A program made the translations under genes and the position numbers. A DNA stretch of 64,000 bases, taken from NCBI GenBank assembly GCA_949752745.1, contig OX457029.1, positions 16,431,956 to 16,495,955 of the forward strand, in the 5' to 3' direction. Within the stretch, counting starts at the first letter, position 1. The number at the start of each line of letters is the position of its first letter. The notes under the pieces are model-generated. The model did no database searches and was not told the DNA's origin. It was given only the letters and a program-made list of their open reading frames with translations. The DNA comes from Protula sp. h YS-2021. Lineage: Eukaryota > Annelida > Polychaeta > Sabellida > Serpulidae. Shown piece by piece: positions 55,500 to 64,000 of the stretch.

Positions 55500-55781
55500 T
55501 CATATCAAATCTGTATATGGAATATCTGGTGCAACTCCATTATAATCCTCTGGATAATCCTGTAAAAGATTTTTCCAGAATCTAACACATATGTCAGAAT
55601 CATGTCCAATCACTAACACTTCAACATTATCTTCACGTTTACGTTTAAACCCAGGTTTAAGCGGTATGTTTTGAAAGTCTTTCCACACTCCAGTTTTAAA
55701 CCGATAAGCAGAATTTATCATCACTTCATTCATGTCATTTACGGTGAAGTAAAGACCATCGTTAAACACGAGTGCATTCAT
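55500..55781 (-). CDS. Polinton small ORF, unknown
   Basis: 93 codons, no internal stop: LVFNDGLYFTVNDMNEVMIN; PGFKRKREDNVEVLVIGHDS; ICVRFWKNLLQDY. It might be a further diverged member of the same small family (final W-x-N-L-L), but that is weak. Confidence 0.4.
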   Translation of the reverse strand: MNALVFNDGLYFTVNDMNEVMINSAYRFKTGVWKDFQNIPLKPGFKRKREDNVEVLVIGHDSDICVRFWKNLLQDYPEDYNGVAPDIPYTDLI

Positions 55782-55796
55782 GATAACAGTACCTTG

Positions 55797-56120
55797 TTAT
55801 GAGCTGTCTTCTTGTCTTCGAAGCCTTTTATCCACTTCTTTCACCTGCTTCTTCAGCATTTTCCATTCTGGTATTGTCAGCAAAATACCCTTTTTCGTAG
55901 GACGGTTATCTCCAGTCCCCTTATCTCTGAGGTATTTGCGAATGTTCACCACTCCTTCATTACTTTGTTTCATTATTTTGTTATACGTTCCATTTCCTAG
56001 AGAAAGCATTCCCTCTCACGACTGTGGTGTTGGCGCCGTCTCCACTTTCAATTTCTTAGTGGTGGTATTGGCAGGATTTTTAACCTTTAAGTCTTTGACT
56101 GTATCAGCAAGAGTATCCAT
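55797..56120 (-). pseudogene. Polinton PC4 (p15 coactivator)-like protein
   Basis: ATG 56120, TGA stop inside at 56018-56016, then open to 55797 (108 codons). The C-terminus reads GVVNIRKYLRDK, then TKKGILLTIPEWKMLKKQVK and EVDKRL. This matches the PC4 C-terminal domain (V-D-I-R-x-Y, K-G-I-x-L, x-x-W-x-x-L-K, D). PC4 binds single-stranded DNA in replication and transcription; here it sits next to the polymerase gene, suggesting a replication or transcription helper. Confidence 0.72.
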
Positions 56121-56198
56121 ATCTCTTGCGATTATAATCCATGTTAAAGCTTCAGTGTTCACACCTCAAATAGCTTAAAGTTGGAGAGTCTCCCCCTT

Positions 56199-59100
56199 TT
56201 ATAATGTCGTCTTGTAATGTCCATACGCCAAAGTGGAATAGCCGTCATTCAGCACGTATCGCTTGTCATCATATGGAGAGAGAGCTCAACTTCTCCGAGA
56301 AAATCTGGTGGTCATGACTTCGAATGATGTGTCCTGTAGCCATCGTTTAAGTTTGGTTGAACAAACTGTCTCTATACTGCTTATGTTTCATACGTCTTTG
56401 ACAAGCTCGAGTGATGCCTTTGGCCGTATGTTTTACTTTCCCACCATACATCATACTGTACATTTTCGGTCTAAGTCCAACAAACTCTTCAATGGGGATG
56501 CCTGCCGTCTCATCCTTTTTTCCCATTTTCCAAGCACTTTTTTGTTTGCGTTGGAATGCAGGAAGTGATCTGGCGGATAGTCACTTGTGTCGAACAGGTC
56601 AGCATCTTGCTGCATATCCTTGTAGATATCTTCCGTTTCTCTATCATAACATGGACTGTCGGTGTCGCCGAACAACACCTTGGCATTGGGATACTTGACC
56701 ATGATGTAGTTGTAATAAAGTTGAACATAAGCACTTTGCTGAAGTCGAGAATAGTGCAGCCGACTTGAATGGGCTTATCCAGAAGCAAATCCACTTTACG
56801 TAAATGTACAGCGGTCAAATCTTCGTTGAAAATTCTAAATTTGTGGAACAAAATCTTGGCCACGAGTTTCTTGAACCGCTTTTCCTTGTGGACGAGTTCA
56901 ACATTCATACACTTTCTCACATTTTCCATGGTTTTGCCAAGAAGTCATTCTCAAACGGGTTCTTGGCCAATTTTCTCTTTTCCCTGTTCAGGGTGATGTA
57001 TTTCTCCAGCAATTTGGTCTGTGCAAACATGATGGCACGATGTATCTTAGTGACTTTCAACCCCAGTGAGACATACTGCTTTAAATTCCTATAATGAAGC
57101 GCATATTTCTTCTTGTCACACAAGTTGGGAATGAGCTTTTCACTAGGTTTGCCTGTCAAGTTCAGATCTTTCCGTAGCTTCTGACAATTCTCCAACCTTA
57201 ACACTTTTCCATTCTGGAGCCACTGGGTAGTGATTATGACGATCATGGATTGTCTGCGGGTATTCTAAATCCACTTCTAAAATGTATCCAATCTTCATCC
57301 ACATCCATGAAGTCAAGAGATTCTGGCTCGCTTACCCACATAAATCCACTTCCTGGCATGCTTTGTGACATGGCCAAGCCATACAAAATGTTTGCATCCA
57401 GGTACACTAAGTAGTTGTTCGGTATCTCAGAATTGTAATCTGCTACATAGGGGTTATTTGCTTCCGCATACTTGTGTGTGATCACAGATATTCCTCCGCG
57501 TAGACCTTGTTCAACCATTTGGTACATGTCAATGTCATTGATCAATTCCAACTTCACCTTTGTCGCTTTTAACATAGCATCCCACGACAGTCCTGGCGCT
57601 GTATAGTAGTGAGGTGAGCAGGATCCAATTCAAACGCGTCAGCCACCAGTAACACATCGGATTTCAGGTATAAATCATGGTATTCACCATATGTGGTACA
57701 GCTGAATGTATCCCACACCTTCTGCGCATGAACATAATCCTCATCGCTGATGTTCTCTTCACTAAGCTGACTGTAAAACTTATCCTTTGACGGTAGATGT
57801 GTTTCAGTAAACTTGGATGGCTCGTCCACGTAATCATAAGAGTACACTCCCTTTCTCAGCAGCAAATCTTGTTGGTCACTATCATGAATGTGGGAAGTCA
57901 TGTTGTAGAAGTAATCTTTCCCTTCTGCCACGAGGTTGGATACCAACTTCTGTAGAGAGGTGCTCATGAGCTGAAAGCTATCCGTAAATTTCAGATTGCT
58001 CATGGTGAATGCAATATATTTCTCAATGGTGTTGGTAATGACTGTAATCGTTTCATCTTTGAATTTCCCAATTTCCTCCATGATTAGATGACTGCCATAG
58101 CCTCGTAAATTGTGGAAAAATACAGGGATGATAAAAGAATCTTTATCCCCCTGCTTATCCCTTCTAAGTCGAAATTGTAAGTTGCATTCACTATGTGCAC
58201 GATCACGCTCATTCGCCATATGGTCTAAAAATGACTTTCACGGCATTTTCCCCTCGATACACGACTGGTGCACGTGTTTCCTATTGGGTGACAACTACAC
58301 AAGCGAAGCTGTTTGGATGATGATGCTGATACTTGTCTCCTTCTTCAGGCTTTTGCGTGAAACATTCAAAGTCAGCATAAATCACAAAAGGTGTTCGCTG
58401 TTGTTTGACTACATTTTTAAACTTGATGAAAGGTTCCTTGGGGAGTGATAAACGTTGTGCTCCATGCTTGCCACACACTTCACGATGCTTGTCTAAAAGA
58501 TCTTGTCACATAAACCCATGAAGACAGTTGAAACAATAATATACTGCATTCTTATACTTTGATCAATAAGCCATAAGTCTGCTGAAATTCTTTATAAAGC
58601 AGTAATGTCTTTTCTTGTCATTGCTAATCAGAAATAAGTTGATTTCTCTCGCACTGGTGTTTCGACTAAGTTGTATCGGAACAACTACATCTTGTTCATA
58701 TCCAAACACGTTGACGGACACATCATTCTCCTTTTCAAACTTTGGAATGTCCGTAATCGGCGTCGGAAATGTCATGCCCTCCACCTTTAATTAGTTCTCA
58801 AATGGATTGTAATGATTCACGCGATATGAGTGTTCATGGTGAGAGTGGGGGTAAGCCAAAACAGACCATAAAAAACACTTGTTGTCATAATTCTGAATGT
58901 TTAATACATTCTTCGTATTCTTCACTTTCTTTGGCAGTTGGATAAAACTGCTTGCTTCCAGAGGCGCTGACGTGGCTATATGTACTTCAATGTATAGTAT
59001 GTTATCCAACACCCAGACAGAGCCTTGTCGCTCATGTTCGTCAAGCTTGATAAACAATTCTTTGTAGGCTTCTAGCAAGTTCTGCTCAATATCCGCTGAA

Positions 59101-59872
59101 TTGTATGCTGTATATGTTGGACTGCTGATAAAGGCATTATCCACTTGTTCTGTCATAATACCTTCTGCATTTGGCGTTAGTTTCTTAAAGCGAACATGTA
59201 TCACAATATACCATTTCATTCATGGTCTACCGTCTCTAGCAAATGTGTTTTGATCCTATTCTCTTGCTGTCGCATTTTAAGCAGTAAATCCGATCCATCC
59301 TCAGACTCAAACAGATTTTCCTGTGCGTTATGACCAAGACTAACTCTTCTGCCTCTCCCTACTTGCCCCATCTTTTGCTTCCTTGTAGCTTGTTCTTCAT
59401 GTTCTCCCATCTTCACACATACATGTGCATCATACAATTCCAGAGATGGAAAAATTTCCATAGATCTATGGCAGCGGACTGGATCAGGTCTGTCAATGGC
59501 ATTTTGTTCCGTCTTTCGTCTCTTGGCTTCAATCTCCTCAACAAGCTCTTCACGAACACGTTTCATCTCAGCTGGTTTACATCTATGTGTCACGAACAAT
59601 TCCAGAGATGGAAATGATACATTCCAATCATGACAGAAGACTGATGTGCCTAAATTTGCTGTCATCGTTGCTGTTGCTTGAACTGATATGGACGAAATGT
59701 GTGTCTCGCTCATTCTTTTATACACCCCTAAAGTGCACTGCAGAGACATCTGTCGGTGAAGCTTGACTTTGTTCAATCTGGTATTCATCCACCAAATGGT
59801 ATTCATCCGCCAAATAACACTTTCGAGGACTGGTGAGTCTAAACTAGTTGCCATTGTTGTCACATCATTCAC
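56199..59872 (-). pseudogene. polB: Polinton protein-primed family B DNA polymerase
   Basis: About 1,220 codons over several frames. N-terminal part: two C-x-H-C-like fingers (SFPSLELFVTHRC; EIFPSLELYDAHVC), then LNIQNYDNKCFLWSVLAYPH. Exonuclease: Exo I in YADFECFTQ (about 58,365); Exo II reads HNLRGYGSHLI, where the usual Asp is Gly. Polymerase motif A is YLDANILYGLAMSQSMPG (about 57,400). Motif B region HYRNLKQYVSLGLKVTKIHR (about 57,050). Motif C FGDTDS (about 56,680). The C-terminal end DDKRYVLNDGYSTLAYGHYK stops at 56,199. Frameshifts and stops separate at least seven frames, so it is inactive. Confidence 0.9.
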
Positions 59873-59977
59873 TAGACCTAAAAAACTGAAATGTGATAAA
59901 ATGTTATTTCAGACATCTCCTTTTACACACACACACTCTTACATAGACAGAATCAGCGTCATTTCGTAATACAGGAT

Positions 59978-59993
59978 GGCCCTTAAAAGGGCC
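59978..59993 (-). promoter_or_regulatory. Histone-mRNA-type 3' stem-loop
   Basis: On the minus strand GGCCCTTTTAAGGGCC lies 53 nt after the stop of the right-end Cys-rich gene: a 6-bp GG-CC stem with a UUUA loop, fitting the animal histone stem-loop pattern. The flanks match the left-end copy. Confidence 0.58.
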
Positions 59994-60046
59994 GAAAGTT
60001 TTAGCACGTTGGCTTTTCATCAACGTGTCGGATTTTCGCAGCGGCA

Positions 60047-60420
60047 TTAGTGCTTGTAGTACTCCTTCATGGTGAATGGTCTTCCCGCACACTTGAAGTT
60101 GTGGTCTACAGGACAGTTGTGAGGCTGCTCCGCATACTCCAGCCACACCCGGCACTCCGTTGTCAGTGTTACTCGACGACCGTTCCTCATCACTGTGATT
60201 GTCTTTTTAGTAGAAGTCTCCACTGGAGCAACATCTAATGGAAAGCCTAGCTACTGCAGCCTTTTCAGTTTTATCATCCATGTTTAACATGATGTAAACT
60301 TTGTCATCAGCTTCAAAAGCCGTTAAGCCATCAATAGCTGGAGTCAGTCTATCCTGAGGTGTGTTAAGCGGCGTGTCCATGATGTTTCTGACGATGTCAT
60401 TGCTGTTCCCGACTGTTTTT
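60047..60420 (-). pseudogene. Polinton right-end Cys-rich gene (shortened homologue of 33,315-33,662)
   Basis: The last 47 codons (ATG 60190 to TAA 60047) read RVTLTTECRVWLEYAEQPHN, then CAGRPFTMKEYY. Compared with the left copy, about 60 codons between HNCP and FKCAGRP are deleted, including most Cys pairs. Upstream, another frame reads DRLTPAIDGLTAFEADDKVY and LNMDDKTEKAAVARL, joined by a frameshift near 60,235, suggesting a longer N-terminus than the left gene. Confidence 0.6.
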
Positions 60421-60450
60421 GTGCTGATTCGGCTGCATCTTACTCTCCTG

Positions 60451-60607
60451 AGGGGGGGGGGGGGGGTCGGTACATAGCATGCCCTGGGGGGGGGGGTCGG
60501 TACATAGAATGTCCTTGAGAGTGTCGGTACATAGTATGTCCGAGGGGGGGGTCGGTACATAGTATGTCCTTGGGGGGCTGTCGGTACATAATATGTCCTG
60601 GGGGGTC
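60451..60607. repeat. G-rich 30-37-bp tandem repeat
   Basis: gtcggtacatagtatgtcc alternates with runs of 5-15 G, about five copies. G-runs on one strand could form quadruplexes. The Tyr/Pro-rich ORFs across it are artefacts. Confidence 0.85.
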
Positions 60608-60659
60608 GGAGAAGCTGCGTCTCCTCATGACCTCATTTCCCAAGCTAAATAAGTGTTCT

Positions 60660-61221
60660 CTTCACATATTTTCTCCACACTTGTCAGAGTGGAGCTCACC
60701 TTCGATCTCACTCACCCGCTGAGAGTACATGAAGTTAACAAAATGGGCATCCCTGTCCATGCTCAAACCGTCACTTCATACAGGAAATACTTCTTCCAGA
60801 TGCTTCCAGATGCTTCCCAGTCTTCATAAATCGTCTGGTCTCTGCAGCCAACAGGATTCACAACTTGAAGCAAGGACAGTTCAAGGAAGCATATCTACGT
60901 ATGACCATGCTGGGAGAAGATGTGCCGTCCAATCAAGAAGAAGATGAGTACCCCACATGGTCTGCATACTTCCTACGCCATGACTTGAACATCTGTGTTT
61001 GCTATGGGTGTTTTGTTGGAGGAGATAAAGTGATTGCTTCTGCATGCGGTCATCAAGCCTGTCTGCACTGCTCATGCATACCTACCTATCACGCGTCCCT
61101 GTGCCGTGACTATGAGCTGGCATGTATGACTTGCAGCGTCAAGACCACTCACTTTGTCTTCAACGGGCAGCAGATGAGTCAACCACTGCGACTAATCCAA
61201 GACGCGTTCTCCTTTTACTGA
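60660..61221 (+). pseudogene. Polinton right-end RING-type finger gene
   Basis: The first frame reads VELTFDLTHPLRVHEVNKMG and IPVHAQTVTSYRKYFFQMLP. A frameshift near 60,815 leads to VFINRLVSAANRIHNLKQGQ, and an open frame continues to TGA 61219. The C-terminal part has RING-like spacing: CVCYGC, then ACGHQACLHCSC, then CMTCS. Such proteins are often ubiquitin ligases in viruses; that role is inferred. A histone-type stem-loop follows 38 nt after the stop. The true start is not clear. Confidence 0.65.
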
Positions 61222-61259
61222 ACCGACGGCAGCAACCAACAGTGAGGGCCTCGACTCCT

Positions 61260-61281
61260 GGCCGCTCTTTTCAGAGCGGCC
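61260..61281 (+). promoter_or_regulatory. Histone-mRNA-like 3' stem-loop of the RING gene
   Basis: GGCCGCTC-TTTTCA-GAGCGGCC, a perfect 8-bp stem. Its core GCTCTTTTCAGAGC is identical to the common animal histone stem-loop core. It lies 38 nt after the stop. Confidence 0.58.
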
Positions 61282-61342
61282 TCCACATATTGTGAAATAA
61301 GCAAAAACCTGTCTTTGTATGTGTGTGCATGCATGTGTAGAA

Positions 61343-61543
61343 AAAAACTTATGACGTCATTATCACGTCATCATAACGTCATCATCACGTCATCATAACG
61401 TCTTCATGACGTCATTATGACGTCATTCCAACAGGCGCGCGCTCTATCCAAAACTGTTCTAGAAACCCTATGGGGTTCTGGGCCACCCTATGACGTCATT
61501 ATGACGTCACTTCCTGGCCCAGAATCCTTGTTTCTCAACTACT
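61343..61543 (-). repeat. Polinton right terminal inverted repeat
   Basis: The reverse complement of the left end, including ttttggatagagcgc and ggcccagaacccc. It contains five exact TGACGTCA octamers and several TGACGTGA/TGACGTTA variants in a near-regular run at 61,348-61,428. Confidence 0.88.
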
Positions 61544-61775
61544 AAGACTCATCATACAGCTTACACGGTCTAGTGGATTCTGTTCATTAATTAAAGTAAA
61601 CATAATGTATTCAACGTACCAAACTATGCCCTGACTTCGGCATATAAACACGACGCAAGACTCATCAAAAAGCTTACACGGCCCAGTGGATTCTATTTGT
61701 TATTTAAAGTAAACATAATGTATTCAACGTACCAAACTATGCCCTGAGTTCGGCATATAAAAAAGAAGCACATCG
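61544..61775. repeat. 113-bp tandem duplication at the Polinton insertion site
   Basis: aagactcatca--aagcttacacgg starts at 61,544 and again at 61,657; both copies continue with agtaaacataatgtattcaa and cgtaccaaactatgccctga. The first copy begins with the 6-bp target duplication itself. Confidence 0.85.
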
Positions 61776-64000
61776 TCCACGTTGGCCCTGGACTGAAAAC
61801 CTCTAAAATGTATTAAAATATATTTCGATAGTAACCCTATTCATGGAAGCATTTTATTCTTAAAATACTTTATTCGCAACTTCCTTTTGTTCTTTAATCT
61901 GTGTCATTATATTTTGAATTTATGAAATACAGTAGAGCTCGCTAGGAGCGGACTCCAATAAGTCAGATTAATTCTGCCGGTCAAGTAAATTTCATTAAAG
62001 CAAGTCGCCAAATAATTCAATCCTCACATCAACTCGCATACAGAAGCTTCAAATCTAATTTCATAACGACTAAAAGACCTTTTCGAACCATTAAACACGC
62101 CTCAAAAAGCTGGTCGATTAGTCAATGGTCTACTGCAAATAGAATCCTTCAAAAATATTCATGAAATATAACGTCAAAATAATCACAAATCCATACGCTA
62201 ATTTACAAATAAACTACAGAAAACACTCACCAATTTCGTGTTTTATTCTTAGATGTTCCTTTTTAACTGTTTCACATTTCAGTCTTAGCTATTTCAGATT
62301 TCACATTCAAGAAGAAAAACTACATGTGCAACTTCCTTTTATACACGGCGGCGCAAGAATATGCTTAAAACACGTGAAAATATCGACATTTCTATTCAAA
62401 TGGGCATCACGATACTTCCATATCTGGAATTAACACACCAATACCTAAATAATTGATAAGTTTGACCAATACCTAAAACTGGTCCCACAAAACATGTTTA
62501 TAAATATTGACACTTCAACACACGTTCGCATAGAATTCAGCACAATATTTGCCAGTCCATTCGAATCCACTTAAATAAGGGAATGAATTTTTATTAAAAT
62601 CTGATATCCTTGTATGCAACATCATACTTAAATGTATATAAACGTACGATTGATATTAAGCATACAGTTGATATTTAGCATTTTACATAAATATTTGGCA
62701 TTCGTCATGCCTCATGGTTTTTCATACATTGGAGATACAAGTAGCCATGTTTACGACATCTTCGACAATTTCCGTACAGAAAAATTATCCAATGAAAACA
62801 AACTATTTTCCCGCTGATGGGGGCCGAACTTGGTAAACGTTTGTTTATATATGGATTAAACTTACAAATTTTAACCCCAAATTCAACCCTTAGACCTTTA
62901 CAACACTCAAAATGGAAAAGTTTTCAACATATCAACAACATGCGTAGTTTTCAGTGTATGGTAATCACACATATATGTAAAGTGCAGCTTTGCAGCAATT
63001 GTGAAATCTTGAAAATTGTAAAAAATCACGGCGACTTCCTGTTTTAAAAACGCTTTTATTTTGTCGTAGTTACGTTACACAGTGTGGTAGGTATCGTCTT
63101 ATTAGTAATGAGTGATATGGCAGTGATGTTTTATGTTCAAACGTGAAGTCACGCATTCTGATGGTTTACTGGGACTGCGTAAAGTTTGAAGTATCGCGGG
63201 ACATCGCCACATAAGCGGATTCGTACTTCGGTGTTACCATTTTTTTAGTTACGACCGAATTCGTTTATAATAAAGGTATGAAGAATTGATAGAGAAAAAA
63301 AACTGGCAAAAATCCATTCCAGTGTTGCCACATCGTCCCATCGGCCGATTTCGTCCTTTTTTTGTCCTTAAACATTCTTTTTATCCCTTTTTGTTCAATA
63401 CTTTTTTTGGGGCCTTTTTGGTAAATACTGTATTTTATTAATATCTTTTTTTTTTCATTTAGAGTAAGCTTTGTTTCTGCTTGCCTTTCTTTCCTCTAAT
63501 CATTACCCTTGATTGGGCCATATTGTCAATTGCTCTAATACTGTATGTATATTTAATTTCTTTTTATTAAATTATTTTTCGGCATTCAAAATCTTAGTCC
63601 CAGCGGACACTTTCTATCTTCCTAGGACAGAAAGGGTCACAGTTCCTTCAATAGAGGTGGCCATCGATCTCAATTTTTGAGGCCCTGAATCTTTCCTGAA
63701 TCGCACGTTTAAGGACAACGAGGCTCGAACTGGCAGGCTTTTTCTTTAAAAGCACACTGAAAAGTATCCTGGCGCATTATTTTCGACCTCAGCGAAACTC
63801 CCAAACTAGAGTAAAGCGTGGTTTTGCAACTGTGGATTCACTGTTGTTGTGGGCGATAATGAGGGATTCGATATCCTGATCTCAAGAAAACACATATTTT
63901 TCTCAGTAAAAAAATGTTATCTGACCATAAAACTTGTGCGCCATAATTTATAATTGGGCCATTTATGTGATGCACCCTTTCTAAAATATCGCCTTTGGCC
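61776..64000. other. No recognised gene
   Basis: AT-rich sequence with short ORFs only. A bidirectional ORF pair at 62,161-63,047 lacks coding character, and no splice-bounded exon was found. Confidence 0.45.

Larger units (their letters stand above)
32789..61543. mobile_element. Maverick/Polinton DNA element with nested Gypsy insertion
   Basis: The ends are inverted copies starting AGTAGTTGAGAAACAAGGAT, and both are flanked by the same 6-bp target duplication AAGACT (32783-32788 and 61544-61549); 6 bp is the known Polinton duplication size. Inside are integrase, packaging ATPase, capsid, adenovirus-type protease and protein-primed PolB genes, the defining Polinton set. Total length is 28,755 bp; without the Gypsy insertion about 14.6 kb, a little short for the family, matching a visible loss of the first half of the capsid gene. 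Most genes carry stops or frameshifts, so this copy cannot move on its own. The ends are still well preserved. Confidence 0.95.

Noticed and set aside
60207..60643. Tyr/Pro-rich repeat protein (MYRPPP units) on the minus strand
   Set aside because: The repeats come from the G-run minisatellite and the frame differs between units; only the downstream part (after about 60,420) looks coding and is annotated with the Cys-rich gene.

Overview
The window looks like a gene-poor, repeat-rich stretch (roughly 36-38 % GC by eye) of an animal nuclear genome. Genes have spliceosomal introns with short exons, and minisatellites, (TA)n/(TG)n/(ATT)n arrays and several classes of decayed transposon are present. 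A short repeat near position 400 with a polypurine 'gacagacagacggac' tract followed by a 'ccctccgtttcacggggg' hairpin resembles repeats common in marine molluscs. That points to an aquatic invertebrate, but the species cannot be settled from sequence alone.

Layout. (1) 2.7-11.8 kb, minus strand: a seven-exon gene recognisable as SPEF1/CLAMP, a microtubule-binding protein of cilia, with a calponin-homology domain at the N-terminus and a coiled coil at the C-terminus. Two homologous versions of exon 2, both 112 nt and in the same phase, lie in tandem and look like mutually exclusive exons. (2) 13.9-22.4 kb, plus strand: isolated exon-like segments of one or more unidentified genes among repeats. 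(3) 23.8-29.3 kb: transposon debris. It includes a broken relative of the zinc-finger ORF carried by the intact-looking Gypsy element further right, a remnant of a second Polinton, and a tyrosine-recombinase remnant. (4) 32,789-61,543: a Maverick/Polinton (endogenous dsDNA-virus-like element) with matching terminal inverted repeats and a perfect 6-bp target-site duplication (AAGACT). (5) Inside the Polinton, at 35,861-50,029, sits a younger 14.2-kb Ty3/Gypsy LTR retrotransposon with 290-bp LTRs that differ at about 3 positions, flanked by a 4-bp duplication (GTTG). (6) 61.5-64 kb: a short duplication and no recognisable gene.

Polinton content, left to right: TIR rich in TGACGTCA; Cys-rich gene; unknown gene; PC4-like/Cys-cluster gene with an intron; NADAR-domain gene (split by the Gypsy element); two small unknown genes; DDE integrase with chromodomain; packaging ATPase; pVI-like small protein; PX-like protein; 3' half of the major capsid protein; adenovirus-type cysteine protease; then on the minus strand several small PC4-like ORFs and protein-primed DNA polymerase B; a second copy of the Cys-rich gene; a RING-type gene; TIR. 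Nearly every gene carries frameshifts or stops, so this copy is dead.

Most unusual features: a NADAR (ADP-ribosyl-removing family) gene in a Polinton; histone-mRNA-type stem-loops just downstream of the three terminal accessory genes; virus-like ATGA/TAATG stop-start overlaps; a set of PC4-like paralogues; a UUUAAAC slippery heptamer exactly at the gag/pro-pol overlap of the Gypsy element; a zinc-finger ORF after pol in that Gypsy element with an old relative 18 kb away; and the duplicated SPEF1 exon.
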